Source: CALMKX01 sp036274895
GTDB taxonomy: Bacteria > Acidobacteriota > Thermoanaerobaculia > Multivoradales > SZUA-115
Length of the DNA: 64,000 nucleotides
NCBI GenBank assembly: GCA_036274895.1
Contig: DASUEU010000069.1
Span: 62,001-126,000 of the forward strand
Reading direction: 5' to 3'
The notes beneath the pieces were generated by a model. That model saw only the letters and a list, made by a program, of their open reading frames with translations, ran no database searches and was not told where the DNA came from. Position numbers and translations under genes: made by a program. Shown piece by piece: positions 1-9,400 of the stretch (the first letter of the stretch is position 1; every line of letters begins with the position of its first letter).

Positions 1-1
1 C

Positions 2-127
2 CTGAGGCTGCCCTTCGAAGGGGATGCGCGGCTCGGTGTGATCCTGAGCAAGGCCTTCCTGCTCGCCGCGGACGACCGCATCAGGGATCCGACCATCCTG
101 CGCCAGCTGCCGAGCGGAGGGAATTGA
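2..127 (+). CDS. C-terminal end of a protein cut by the window edge
   Basis: An open frame enters from the left edge and stops at a TGA at 125-127, giving 41 C-terminal residues that include AFLLAADDRIRDPTILRQL. The DUF1697 gene starts 2 nt after this stop, with its Shine-Dalgarno GGAGGG inside this reading frame, so the two genes are probably co-transcribed. I do not recognise the family from so short a fragment; composition and codon use look like a normal soluble protein. Confidence 0.5.
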   Translation: MRLPFEGDARLGVILSKAFLLAADDRIRDPTILRQLPSGGN

Positions 128-129
128 CG

Positions 130-669
130 ATGGCCCGTTACATCGCATTCCTCCGGGCCATCAACGTCGGCGGTCACAACGTCAAGATGGAGCAGCTGAG
201 AGCGCTTTTCGAAGGTCTCGGCTTCAACTCCGTGGCGACGTTCATCGCCAGCGGCAACGTGATCTTCGAGACGGATTCCACCGGTGGTTTGGAGCTGGAG
301 GAGCGGATCGAAAGTCATTTGAAGGCAGCCCTCGGCTACGAGGTGGCGACGTTCCTGAGGACACCGGCCGAAGTGGCGAAGGTCGCACAGTGCGAGACGG
401 TTCCCGCCGCGGCGCGGGCCGCTGCGACGGCTCTCAACGTCGCCTTTCTCAAGGCGCCGCTCGCGAGCGAAGGCGCCGTCAGGCTGCAGAGTTTGCGGAC
501 CGAGATCGATAGTTTCTACCTGGACGGCCGGGAGCTCTACTGGCTGTGCGCCAGGAAACAGAGCGATTCGGCCTTCTCGAACGCGGTCTTCGAGAAGGCC
601 CTGCGCATCCGGGCCACGTTTCGCGGCCTCGGCACCGTGGCGAAGCTGGCTGCCAAGTATCCGGGGTAG
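130..669 (+). CDS. DUF1697 domain protein
   Basis: This 179-residue protein begins with the family signature MARYIAFLRAINVGG and has the conserved FIASGNVIFET segment at about residues 37-47, which identifies DUF1697, a small alpha/beta family of unknown function. Length matches the family. The ATG at 130 was chosen because GGAGGG lies 9 nt upstream; an in-frame TTG at 124 overlaps the stop of the previous gene and is an alternative. The C-terminus (FEKALRIRATFRGLGTV) resembles the usual family ending. Nothing links it to the T6SS genes further on. Confidence 0.85.
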   Translation: MARYIAFLRAINVGGHNVKMEQLRALFEGLGFNSVATFIASGNVIFETDSTGGLELEERIESHLKAALGYEVATFLRTPAEVAKVAQCETVPAAARAAATALNVAFLKAPLASEGAVRLQSLRTEIDSFYLDGRELYWLCARKQSDSAFSNAVFEKALRIRATFRGLGTVAKLAAKYPG

Positions 670-685
670 GACGCCTCGCGCGCGC

Positions 686-1006
686 TCAGCTCGGGCTGGT
701 CAGCTTCAGGCCCAAGATGCCGGCGAGGATCAGGAGCAGGCTCAGCAGCCGGCCGGCGGTGGCCGGTTCGGCGAAGAGGGCGATGCCCAGGATCGCCGTG
801 CCCACGGCGCCCACGCCCACCCACACGGCATAGGCGGTGCCCACCGGCAGGCTTTTCATGGCGATGCCCAGGAGGCCGAGGCTGATGATCATGGAGATCG
901 CCGTGCCGACGGTGGGCCACAAGCGCGTGAAGCCCTCGGTGTACTTGAGGCCGACGGCCCAGCCGACCTCGAAGATGCCGGCGAGAACGAGGATCAACCA
1001 GGGCAT
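686..1006 (-). CDS. gdx: SMR-family guanidinium/quaternary ammonium exporter (Gdx/SugE type)
   Basis: The 106-residue protein has four hydrophobic helices and the glutamate of the first helix (AGIFEVGWAVGLKY) that binds cation and proton in small multidrug resistance transporters. The strings WAVGLKYTEGFTRLWP and MKSLPVGTAYAVW are typical of the Gdx/SugE branch rather than EmrE, so guanidinium export by proton antiport across the inner membrane is the likely role. The ATG at 1006 follows AAAGGAG at good spacing. Gdx works as a homodimer and no second SMR gene is nearby. I looked for a guanidine riboswitch upstream and saw no convincing one. The gene faces the DUF1697 gene with a 16-nt gap. 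Confidence 0.88.
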   Translation of the reverse strand: MPWLILVLAGIFEVGWAVGLKYTEGFTRLWPTVGTAISMIISLGLLGIAMKSLPVGTAYAVWVGVGAVGTAILGIALFAEPATAGRLLSLLLILAGILGLKLTSPS

Positions 1007-1143
1007 GGGGGCTCCTTTCTGCGGCTGCTGAGAGCGCGTCGTGGCGGTGCGGGAGCTTAGCAACGGTCCTCGCCAAGCGCCGGCCCGGTGGGGCCCGTGC
1101 TACGGTTGCCGGGCCAACCCCCGCAGCGACTCGAGGAGATCCG

Positions 1144-1701
1144 ATGTCCACCTTCTCCAATCCCGCCAACGACGCGCCGGCCGGCGTTCAGACCTATGTG
1201 TCCGCCCTGCTCTCGCTCTTGGGCTCTCGCGAGCCCCTGGAAGTCCTGGAGACCACCCCTGACGCGCTGGCCCGGGCCGTCGCCGGGCTCTCCCCGGAGC
1301 AGGAGGGCACGCCGGAGGCGCCGGGCAAATGGTCGGTGTGCCAGGTGGTGCAGCACCTGGCGGATTCGGAGCTGGTGGGCAGCTTCCGCTTCCGCATGGT
1401 CCTCGCCCACGACGCACCGGCACTCCCCGGCTACGACCAGGACCGCTGGGCCGAGCGCCTCGGCTACCAGGACTCCGACCTCGCGACCGCGCTCGAGGAC
1501 TTCGCGAGGCTGCGCCGCGCCAACCTCCGGCTCTTCCGCCGCGCAACGCGGGCGGACCTCGAGCGGGTGGGAATCCACGCCGAGCGGGGCGAGGAGAGCC
1601 TGGCTCACCTGATGCGCCTCTACGCCAGCCACGACCTCGTCCACCTGCGCCAGATCGAACGCATCCGCGGGGCGATCGGCGCGCCGGCGGCCGGGAGCTG
1701 A
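1144..1701 (+). CDS. DinB-superfamily protein
   Basis: A 185-residue four-helix-bundle protein of the DinB type. The first metal-site histidine is in VVQHLADSEL (about residue 76) and the paired histidines are near the C-terminus (ASHDLVHLRQIERIR), the usual H...HxxxH arrangement of the family. These proteins are predicted metal-dependent enzymes, often thiol (bacillithiol) transferases, but no substrate can be inferred here. It starts at an ATG preceded by CGAGGAGATCCG. It lies between the divergent gdx gene and the opposing VapC remnant. Confidence 0.8.
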   Translation: MSTFSNPANDAPAGVQTYVSALLSLLGSREPLEVLETTPDALARAVAGLSPEQEGTPEAPGKWSVCQVVQHLADSELVGSFRFRMVLAHDAPALPGYDQDRWAERLGYQDSDLATALEDFARLRRANLRLFRRATRADLERVGIHAERGEESLAHLMRLYASHDLVHLRQIERIRGAIGAPAAGS

Positions 1702-1711
1702 GGCGAGGCCG

Positions 1712-2139
1712 CTATTTCAGTGGATTGACCCAGCGAAGCGACGAGAACAGCCCAAAGTCGCTGTCGTTGGAGTGCAGCTCCGCATCGTGCTCGATGGCCA
1801 GCGCAGCCAGGTGCAGGTCGGTCGTCAGTCGGCCTGCAGCCCCGGCTTCCTTGGTCAACGCGGTGAGAAGGTCGAGGTGCCGGCGTCCGGGTTCGAGGAT
1901 TCGGACTTGAGGTCTGGCCAGCCACGAGCGCAGGTGGCTCAAGACCACCTCTGGACGGAAGGGGTCCGGAAGGACCCCAGGGCTGGTGGTGAGCCGGAAG
2001 TACCCGAGCATGCCACCCAAGGGAGGCCGACCGCTTCGGGCTGCGAGAGGCAGCCTTCCCACCACCGGCGAGCCCGGAGGTGCGCGGGTGCATCGGAGTT
2101 GTAGGCGTAGACCAGGAGGTTGATATCCGGGAGGATCAC
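1712..2139 (-). pseudogene. VapC-like PIN-domain toxin, interrupted by a frameshift
   Basis: Two frames together make one PIN-domain protein. The first begins at a GTG at 2139 (ILPDINLLVYAYN, with the N-terminal catalytic aspartate) and runs to GLPWVA. The second frame then continues with LGYFRLTTSPG and supplies the C-terminal acidic residues (TTDLHLAALAIEH, NDSDFGLFSSLRWVNP). The switch lies at about 2011-2019, where a 1-nt loss in the GGGTGGCA run would explain it. The intact product would be about 142 residues, the usual VapC size. The GTG overlaps the stop of the antitoxin gene (GTGA), so the pair was coupled. Either the toxin is dead or there is a sequencing error. Confidence 0.75.
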
Positions 2140-2414
2140 CGGCGCCCCACGGCTTGAGCCTGCTCCAGGCTGAAGTCGGCGACTTCCAGGTCATCGAAGA
2201 GCCGATTGAGGCTGCCAGCCTCGATCCCGGGCGGGAACCCGCAGGCCTTGGGCTCTACCACGAAGGGAGGAAGCGTGGAGGAAACCGGCTCCGCGTGCGG
2301 CAGGCCCCGCCGCAGGGCCGCGTTGGCCAGGGCTTCGTAGCTCTCGCCAGTCCGGCGGGCTAAATCCCGAAGCTCCTGGTCCAGGTCGTCGTCCACGATC
2401 AAGGTAGCGCTCAT
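2136..2414 (-). CDS. VapB-like antitoxin
   Basis: A 92-residue protein whose N-terminal 45 residues (SATLIVDDDLDQELRDLARRT) look like a ribbon-helix-helix DNA-binding domain, followed by a proline-rich, acidic tail typical of a toxin-neutralising segment (RLFDDLEVADFSLEQAQ). Its stop overlaps the GTG start of the PIN-domain gene, the classic antitoxin-toxin order. Because the toxin frame is broken, this antitoxin may now be an orphan or an autorepressor of a decayed locus. Confidence 0.75.
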   Translation of the reverse strand: MSATLIVDDDLDQELRDLARRTGESYEALANAALRRGLPHAEPVSSTLPPFVVEPKACGFPPGIEAGSLNRLFDDLEVADFSLEQAQAVGRR

Positions 2415-2649
2415 GAGAGGGGATGATGGGCTCCTGGCCGGCTTGGGTCAAGACCCAGCGCGGGAGAGTTAAGCTCAGGGCAGTAACGGAGCCAGATGAT
2501 GCCGGGGCAGAACGTGGGTTGATCTGAGGCCCTTCGGCTTCTCTTGGACCAGCGCGAAGTAGCCGGATCCACGGCCCAGAAGGAGTGGCTCCGCGCCGCG
2601 GAGCCCCGAGCACTGGCAGGGGAGCCTTGAGACGACAGGAGGTCGGTAC

Positions 2650-3099
2650 ATGGCAGCGTGTGCACAGTGTGGCGTCGAAATTCTGTTCGGAGGCGTGAAG
2701 ATGGGCGACCTCCGATACTGCGGCCGCAGTTGCCACGAGAAGGCCGAGAAGGTGCAGCAGAACCTCGGGCAGGCCAAGAAGGCCTATGAGTGGCGATTGG
2801 CCAAGCTGCGCGAGAAACCGACCGACCCCATGGTGAGGCAGGAAGCGCTCGACGCCGGGAGGGCCTACGCTTCATGGAGCAGACACGCGAGCGGCGGACT
2901 CACCACCGTCTACGACGAGGTTGCACTGGCGAATGACATCGAAGCCGCCTGCGCGGCGGCCCAGGCTCCCAGCGCCCAGGATGTCAGTGCGCTTTCCATC
3001 GAGCATCGCCTCGAGCGCCTCAAGAGCCTGCACGCCAAGAATCTGATCTCGGACGAGGAATACTTGGCGAAACGGAGCGAGATCCTGGCTGAGCTGTAG
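2650..3099 (+). CDS. SHOCT-domain protein with N-terminal zinc-finger-like motif
   Basis: This 149-residue protein ends in a SHOCT domain (RLERLKSLHAKNLISDEEYLAKR), a short oligomerisation helix pair found at the ends of many bacterial proteins. The N-terminus has CAQCG and, 17 residues later, YCGRSCHEKA, which could bind one zinc ion. The middle is a charged helical region. The start ATG follows AGGAGG. The 235-nt gap upstream holds an inverted repeat around 2587-2605 with 9-nt arms but nothing else I recognise. No specific function can be assigned. Confidence 0.75.
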   Translation: MAACAQCGVEILFGGVKMGDLRYCGRSCHEKAEKVQQNLGQAKKAYEWRLAKLREKPTDPMVRQEALDAGRAYASWSRHASGGLTTVYDEVALANDIEAACAAAQAPSAQDVSALSIEHRLERLKSLHAKNLISDEEYLAKRSEILAEL

Positions 3100-3229
3100 C
3101 GAGTCGCCATGTTGAAGCCTGCCGATCAGGATCTCGAGCAGCCGTCCGGTGTGGGACGTCCTTGCGAGCTCCTGTCTCGACACTTCCGAGTCGATGATCC
3201 TGATGGCACTGCCCGGGAGACCTGACCCC

Positions 3230-3679
3230 ATGAGGCCCACCTTCTTCGACCCAGCCGTCCGCGCCGAGGCCATAGCCCGCCTGCGCCGGCTCACGCCGTC
3301 CGCGCCGCGCCGCTGGGGCAAGATGAGCGCGCCGCAGATGGTGGCCCACCTGACCGATCAGATGTCCCACTGCCTGGGCGATACGCCCTGCACCCCGGAG
3401 CGCAGCTACCTGCGCCTGCCCGGCGTGCGGTATCTGGCGATCTACTGGGTGCCCTGGCCGAAGGGAAGGTCGAGGGGGCCGGCGGACGCCTTCCTGACCC
3501 AGCCCGTGGAGTGGGACTCCGACCTCCGAGCCCTGATCGCGAAGGTCGAGCGCTTCGGCACCCGAGATCCCGCCGAGAGATGGCCCGATCACGCCCTGAT
3601 GGGCCGCATGCGCGGCGAGGACTGGGGCGTCCTGTGCGCCAAGCACTTCGACCACCACCTGCGGCAGTTCGGGGTCTAG
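3230..3679 (+). CDS. DinB-like protein (DUF1569 type)
   Basis: The 149-residue protein has a metal-site histidine in MVAHLTDQMSHCLG and a C-terminal HFDHHLRQFG, which matches the DUF1569/DinB-like helical-bundle family. The segment RWGKMSAPQMVAHLTDQ is typical of these proteins. The ATG at 3230 was chosen because the sequence upstream of it lacks domain similarity. It is the last gene before the T6SS operon, with a 110-nt gap downstream. Confidence 0.7.
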   Translation: MRPTFFDPAVRAEAIARLRRLTPSAPRRWGKMSAPQMVAHLTDQMSHCLGDTPCTPERSYLRLPGVRYLAIYWVPWPKGRSRGPADAFLTQPVEWDSDLRALIAKVERFGTRDPAERWPDHALMGRMRGEDWGVLCAKHFDHHLRQFGV

Positions 3680-3789
3680 TGCAGGCCGCTAATTGGCCTA
3701 TCTGGTTCGTGCTATTGTTCGTTCCCCCGCTAACGAGTTGACGCGCTGAGCGCGTGGGCTGGGCTTGCCCTGGAGGAGCCGGGTTCCAC

Positions 3790-4272
3790 GTGTCGTCGAA
3801 ACGAGGGCCTCTCTTGCGACTGAAGACCATGGCGATGGCGCTGGTCCTCCTGAGCACGACGGCCTGTGGTCTGGTTTCGGCTACGCAGCGGATGTTCGGC
3901 AGCACCTTGCCGCTCGAGGTGGTGGTGTCTCCGCGCGCCAACCTGGGCAACCCGGTGGCGGTGTCGCTGCTGGTGGTCTACGACCGCAAGGTCCTCGAGC
4001 GACTGATCGCTTTGCCCGCGGCCAGCTGGTTCAAAGAGCGGGACCAGTGGCGCCGGGACTTTCCCGAGGCCTTCGACGTCTGGGGCTGGGAGTGGGTGCC
4101 CGGGCAGGTGGTGCGCGGGGAGGAGCTGGAAGTCCGGGCCGGGGCCCGGGCGGTGCTGATCTTTGCCGACTACTACACTCCCGGTTCGCACCGGGCGAGC
4201 GTCGACCCCAAGCGGGGCTGGCGCCTGCGGCTCGAAGAGCGTGCGTTCGCCGTCGAGCCCCTGGCGGAATGA
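3790..4272 (+). CDS. tssJ: T6SS outer-membrane lipoprotein TssJ
   Basis: A 160-residue lipoprotein. From a GTG start at 3790 it has a basic n-region (SSKRGPLLRLK), a short hydrophobic core and the lipobox STTAC, so the mature protein starts at Cys and would sit on the outer membrane. The rest (LEVVVSPRANLGNPVAVSLLVVYD) is a diverged form of the TssJ beta-sandwich that anchors TssM. GGAGGAG lies about 11 nt before the GTG; the ATG at 3829 would leave almost no charged n-region. It is first in the operon and overlaps tssK. The 110-nt gap upstream has a TATTGT at 3713-3718 as a weak -10 candidate without a good -35. Confidence 0.85.
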   Translation: MSSKRGPLLRLKTMAMALVLLSTTACGLVSATQRMFGSTLPLEVVVSPRANLGNPVAVSLLVVYDRKVLERLIALPAASWFKERDQWRRDFPEAFDVWGWEWVPGQVVRGEELEVRAGARAVLIFADYYTPGSHRASVDPKRGWRLRLEERAFAVEPLAE

Positions 4273-4283
4273 AGGAGGCGAGC

Positions 4284-5753
4284 TTGGACGATCCGAATCA
4301 GTCTGCGCCGGAACGGCCCGATCCCGTGCGGACGGAGAACGGCCGAACGGAGAGCAAGGGGCGGCGAGCCCAGCGGGTCATGGCGGCCCACGACCTGCCC
4401 CTCGCCATCCAGTGGCACGAGGGCATGCTGCTCGCGCCCCAGCACTTCCAGCAGATGGTCCTGCGCCAGGATGCCCTGCTCGCCTACCATGCCGCCCTCT
4501 GCTCGCCCTACCACTGGGGCGTGCGCCACCTGCGCATCGACCCGGTCTACCTGGTGGACGGCGTGGTGCGGGTGCTCGAGGTCGAGGCGGTGATGCCGGA
4601 CGGCCTGGTGGTCTCGGCCCAGGCCGGGGAGGGGCCGGACCTGGCGGTCGACCTCTCGCCCCAGGCCGAGGCCATGCGCGAGAAACCGGCCACGGTCCAC
4701 CTGGCGGTGGCCGCACTCCAGGCCCGCGGCACCACTCCTCAGGACGGCGACCGCTCCCGCTACGAATCGACCGAGGACGAGCCCGTCCCGGACCTGAACA
4801 CCGGCGAAGGGGAGCTGCGCCTGCCCCGCCTCAAGCCTCGCCTGCGCCTGCTGGTGGGGGAGGAGCCGCCGGCCAAGTACGTCAGCTTTCCCCTGGTGCG
4901 GGTGGCCTACCGCAACGAGACCTTCGAGCGGGTGCCGGACTTCGCGCCACCCACCTTGCGCGTCACCCTCGACTCGCCCCTGGGCAAGCTGTGCGTGGGC
5001 ATCGCCCAGCGCCTGCGTGAGAAGGCCGTGTTCCTGGCCGACCAAGTGCGCTCCCCCTCCCTCGCCATGCGCGTGCCTCAGCTGCTCGAGGCCAAGAACC
5101 TCACGGCCAGCATGGTGGCCGCCCTGCCCCCTTTCGAGGCCCTGCTTTACTCCGGCCAGGCCCACCCCTTCCCCCTCTATCTCGCCCTCTGCTCCCTGGT
5201 GGGCAGCGTGGCGGCGGTGGGCAAGAGCTTGCTGCCGCCCCAGCTCGAGCCCTACGACCACCACCGGCTGTGGGCCACCTTCGAGCAAGCCCGGAGCTTC
5301 GTCTTCCAGGCCCTGGACGAAGGGATCCTCCAGTCCTACACCGGCTATCCGTTCCTCTACAAGGACGGCTCCTACCTGCTGCCTCTCGACCCGGAGTGGA
5401 CCGGGCGGCGCCTGGTGCTCGGCGTGCGCGGCCGTGACGGCGTCAGCGAGGCGGACTCCGTGGCCTGGGTGGAGACGGCGCTGGTGGCCTCGCGGCCGAT
5501 GATCTCGGTGGCGCGGTCCAAGGTGGTCACGGGCGCGGAACGGCAGCGGATCGAGGGCGAAGGGGACCTGCTGCCGTCGAGGGGTGTCACGCTCTGGACC
5601 CTGCCGAGCGAGAGCGAGTACCTGGTCCCCGGAGAGCTGCTCGAGATCCGCAACCTGGACGATGCCGAGGGCCGCCGCCGGCCCCTCGAGATCATCCTCT
5701 ACGTCCGCAACAAGCCCGCTGTCGGGCCGAGCGCCGGGCCGACGACGAAATGA
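4284..5753 (+). CDS. tssK: T6SS baseplate protein TssK
   Basis: TssK links the baseplate to the TssJLM membrane complex. The signature IQWHEGMLLAPQHFQQM is near the N-terminus, followed by the receptor-binding-like C-terminal regions expected for the family; the product is 489 residues. I chose the TTG at 4284 because a perfect AAGGAGG lies 5 nt before it. An ATG at 4269 in the same frame overlaps the tssJ stop (ATGA) and an ATG at 4380 sits closer to the conserved block, so the exact N-terminus is uncertain. Residues before the signature are charged and probably disordered. Confidence 0.93.
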   Translation: MDDPNQSAPERPDPVRTENGRTESKGRRAQRVMAAHDLPLAIQWHEGMLLAPQHFQQMVLRQDALLAYHAALCSPYHWGVRHLRIDPVYLVDGVVRVLEVEAVMPDGLVVSAQAGEGPDLAVDLSPQAEAMREKPATVHLAVAALQARGTTPQDGDRSRYESTEDEPVPDLNTGEGELRLPRLKPRLRLLVGEEPPAKYVSFPLVRVAYRNETFERVPDFAPPTLRVTLDSPLGKLCVGIAQRLREKAVFLADQVRSPSLAMRVPQLLEAKNLTASMVAALPPFEALLYSGQAHPFPLYLALCSLVGSVAAVGKSLLPPQLEPYDHHRLWATFEQARSFVFQALDEGILQSYTGYPFLYKDGSYLLPLDPEWTGRRLVLGVRGRDGVSEADSVAWVETALVASRPMISVARSKVVTGAERQRIEGEGDLLPSRGVTLWTLPSESEYLVPGELLEIRNLDDAEGRRRPLEIILYVRNKPAVGPSAGPTTK

Positions 5754-6478
5754 GCGACGGCCGGACCACTTCCCTGCTCGGGGCGCAGTTCGAGGAGCTG
5801 TACGGCGAGCTGCTGCGCTTCAAGGCGCGGGCGATGACCCGTGGCGAGGGCAGCCTGGACCCGGAGGGCACCGAGGCGGTGGACACCCTGGCCTCGCTGC
5901 TCGAGCGTCAGGCCCTGGCCCACCACGCGGGCCGCGGGGACGTCGGCGCCGAGCTGCAACGCCAGGCTCACTACGTCATGGCGGCCGTGGTCGACGAGCT
6001 GTTCTTGAAGCTCGACTGGCCCGGTCGCGAGGCCTGGAAGTCCCACCTGCTCGAAGCCCGCCTCTTCGGCAGCCACCGGGCCGGCGAGGTTTTCTTCTCG
6101 CGCCTGGACAAGTTGCTGGCCTGGCGTGACCCGATCTACACCGACCTCGCCACCGTCTACCTGGTCGCCCTGGGCCTGGGCTTTCAGGGCAAGTTTCGGG
6201 GCCGGCCGGAGGCCGAGCGCGAGCTGGCCCTCTACCGCCAGCGCCTCTTCCGCATGCTCCATGGGCGCGACCCCGGTCTCGCCGCCCAGGAGGGCCCGCT
6301 GATCCCCCAGGCCTATGCCGCCACCCTGGGCGAAGGGACCATTCGCCAGCTCTCCTACCTGAAGACCTGGGGTTTGGTGGCGGTCGGGGTGATCGCACTC
6401 TGGCTCGCCGCCAGCGTCTGGATCTGGGGCTGGCTCGCCAAGGACCTCCGGTCGATCCTGGAGACCATCCTGGGATGA
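5750..6478 (+). CDS. tssL: T6SS membrane protein TssL (DotU)
   Basis: The 242-residue protein has the DotU-family cytoplasmic helical domain (AQFEELYGELLRFK; VMAAVVDELFLKLDWPG) and one C-terminal membrane helix around residues 205-225 (LVAVGVIALWLAASVWIWGWL), so it is tail-anchored in the inner membrane. There is no OmpA/peptidoglycan-binding extension, so the T6SS must rely on another anchor to the cell wall. It overlaps tssK and tssM by ATGA at both ends. Confidence 0.93.
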   Translation: MSDGRTTSLLGAQFEELYGELLRFKARAMTRGEGSLDPEGTEAVDTLASLLERQALAHHAGRGDVGAELQRQAHYVMAAVVDELFLKLDWPGREAWKSHLLEARLFGSHRAGEVFFSRLDKLLAWRDPIYTDLATVYLVALGLGFQGKFRGRPEAERELALYRQRLFRMLHGRDPGLAAQEGPLIPQAYAATLGEGTIRQLSYLKTWGLVAVGVIALWLAASVWIWGWLAKDLRSILETILG

Positions 6479-9400
6479 CCGGCCTCTACGAGCTGCGCCC
6501 GTTCCTGCTGGTGGGCATCGGCCTCTTGGCCGTGGTCGTGGCCGTGGTGGTGGTGCGCATCCTGATGCGCTCGGCCAGCTCGGCGACCTTCGAGGACGCC
6601 GCGGAAGGGCCGGCCCCGCCACCGGCCGAACCCGTCGCTGCGGCCGAAGGAGCCTCGGGGCTGAAGCTCGCCAGCTCCTTCCGCCAGGCCCTGAGCCGGC
6701 TCAAGAGCTATGGCGCGGTGGGCGTCGGTACCCGCTACGAGGTGCCCTGGTGCCTGATGATGGGCGCCGCCGGCTCGCGCCCCCCGGACCTCTTCGCCGA
6801 TTCCGGCATCAACCTACCCCTGGGTCCGCCGGCCGACCTCGACCGCGAAGGCAGGCGCGGAGTCGCCTGGTGGTTCCTGGGTCACGGCGCCGTCCTCGAC
6901 CTCGAGGGTGACTACGTTCTCGGTCGTGACGGCGTCAGCTCGGACCAGCGCGGCTTGCGCAAGTTCCTGCGCCTGCTCCAGCGCCATCGGCCACGGCGGC
7001 CCCTGGACGCCCTGGTGATCACCGTCCCGGCCCGTGACCTGCTCGAGGGTTCGCGCGCCGGGGCGGGAGGGCTGGTCGAGCTGGAGCGCCGGGCCAGCTT
7101 GATCGAGGATCGGCTCTGGCTCTTGGTGCGCCAGCTGGGCTGGCGCTGTCCGACCACCGTGCTGGTGACCGGCTGCGAGGTGCTGCCGGGGTTCTCGGGC
7201 TTCTGCGCGGCCCTGCCCTCTTCGCGCCTGGGCGAGGCATTCGGCTGGGCCAGCCCCCACGCCCTCGACGCGGCCTGGCGCCCGACCTGGGTCCAGGAGG
7301 CATTCGACACCCTGGGCCGGCGGCTGGAGCTGCTCAAGCTGGAGCTGCTGGCCGAGGGCGTCTCGCCCGGCCTGGCGGACGACGTCTTCCGCTTCCCGCC
7401 GGCCCTGGCCGAGCTCGAGGGCGCGCTCGCCGCCTTCCTCGATCCCCTCTTCAAGCCGAGCGCCTACGCCGAGACCTCGATGCTGCGGGGCATCTACTTC
7501 ACCGGCGAGCTGGCCTCGCCTCACCGCCGGCGGGTCTTCCTGGAAGGCTTGTTCGAGCACAAGGTCTTCCGCGAGCGGGCCCTCGCCGCCCCCACCCGGG
7601 CCTCCCTGGTCAGCCGCAACCGCCGCGTCCTGGTCACCCAGGTGGGGGTCTCCACCCTGGCGGCGGTCCTCACCGTGGGCACCCTGCTCGCCACCCTCTG
7701 GCTCACCGCGAGAGAGCGCAATCTGAGGCCCTTCCTGAACGAGGTCGCCATCAACCTCGGGGAGATCGAGGGGCGGCGCCAGGAAGGCAAGCCCGTGCCC
7801 CTCGAGCTGGTCCGAGAGCATGCCCAGCACCTGCTCGAGGGCATGACCCGGGTCGACGCCGACGACTTCTGGGCCTTCTTCCTGCCCGCCTCCTGGCCGC
7901 CGTTCAGCAGGCTCGACGACGACCTGGTCGAGGTGTCGGTGCGCGCCTACGACCGGGTGATCTTCGACGCTTTCCACGGTGAGCTGGTCGAGAAGGCCAA
8001 GCGCCTCACCCAGGCCCGCACCGAGGGCGGGCGCCGCTTCATCGCCTGGCCCGCCGCCACCGATGAGGTGGCGGCCGAGGAGGCCGGCGCACTGCCTCTG
8101 TCGCTGCGCTTGAAGCCGGTCGCTTCGGTCGCCGAGCTGGCCGAATGGAACCGCTGGCTGGATGACGCGGAAGCCTTCGAGAGGCACGTCGCGATCTACA
8201 ACCGCCTGCACCAGACTCGCGACCTCGGCGACCTCGCGGCCCTGGTCAAGTACCTCTTCGACGTCACCCTGCCGCGGGCCTTCTTCGAGCACGCCCGGCT
8301 CTACCGTGAGGCCCTCGGCCGGCCGGAGCTGTTCCAGCCCTTCGAGCTCGAGACCTACCGGGAGCCGGCCCGCGAGCGCGCCGAGGGCATGGGCCTCGCC
8401 CTCTACGAGCGCCTGGGTCCGGGCAACGAGCTGCTCCAGGCCCTCCGCGGCCTCGCCTGGCAGCTCGACAGCCTCGCCGAGTCAGCTGCCTGGGCGAACG
8501 TTGACCAGGACCAGCTCGCGGTGCTGGTCGACTCGATCACCGAGGTCGAGCACGCCCTCTCCTTGACCGACCTCGAGTGGGCCTTCCGCGAGCCCTATGA
8601 CCTGGGACCGTCCCACGCCGAGGCCCTGAGGCGCACCGCCGCCTCGCTGATGCTCGGCACCGACCTGTCGAAGACCATCGAGGAGGAGGGCAAGGAGCTG
8701 TGGACCGAGCTGCGCCTGGAGCTCGGCAGCATCGGCTCCGTGCTGACCGGCCCCTTGCTCGCGATCGACGAGGGCAAGCCGCAGATGCAGATCTCGGCGG
8801 ACCTGGCGATCCTGAAGACCGCCATCCAGAGCTTCTCCGGCGAAGGCTTCGTCCAGGAGGCCGAGCTGCGTCGCTTCGCCCGCGTGGTGCCTGCCGGCCA
8901 GCACCTGATCTGGAACGCTTCGGGGCTCGAGGACGCCGAGCGTATGGCCCAGGTCTGGGATCGCTTCGAGACCGAGACCCTGCGCCAGTTCCCCCGCGAC
9001 CTGCAGCGCCAGGTCGGCGACGCCGCCCGCCAGCGCCTGGGCGAACGGATGGACGACCTGGTGGCGCGGGCTCAACGCTTCGAGTCCGTGCCGGAAGTGG
9101 GCTCGGCGGTGGTGCGGGAGCCCGCCCTGGCCATCGAGGTCGCCGCTTTCCAGGATGCCACGCAACCCCTCTCTCGCCTGCTCGATGCCTACCGCCGGCT
9201 GCGTCTCGAGGCCTCCGCCCAAGCCCTGACCGAGCTCGCCAACAGCCAGGCCGAGAGCCTCCTCGGGGTGGTCGACCGGCTGCTCGAGGCCGAGGCACCC
9301 TACCGGCCCCGGCAGGGGGGCTTCGGCTGGTGGAACGGCAGATCGCCGGTCGCCCTGGCCGCCTACGAGGTGGGCGACGCGGCCGAGCTGGGTCTCTATC

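Noticed and set aside
1007..1063. Possible guanidine riboswitch upstream of gdx
   Set aside because: The leader has no convincing paired hairpins with ACGR loops or other class features.
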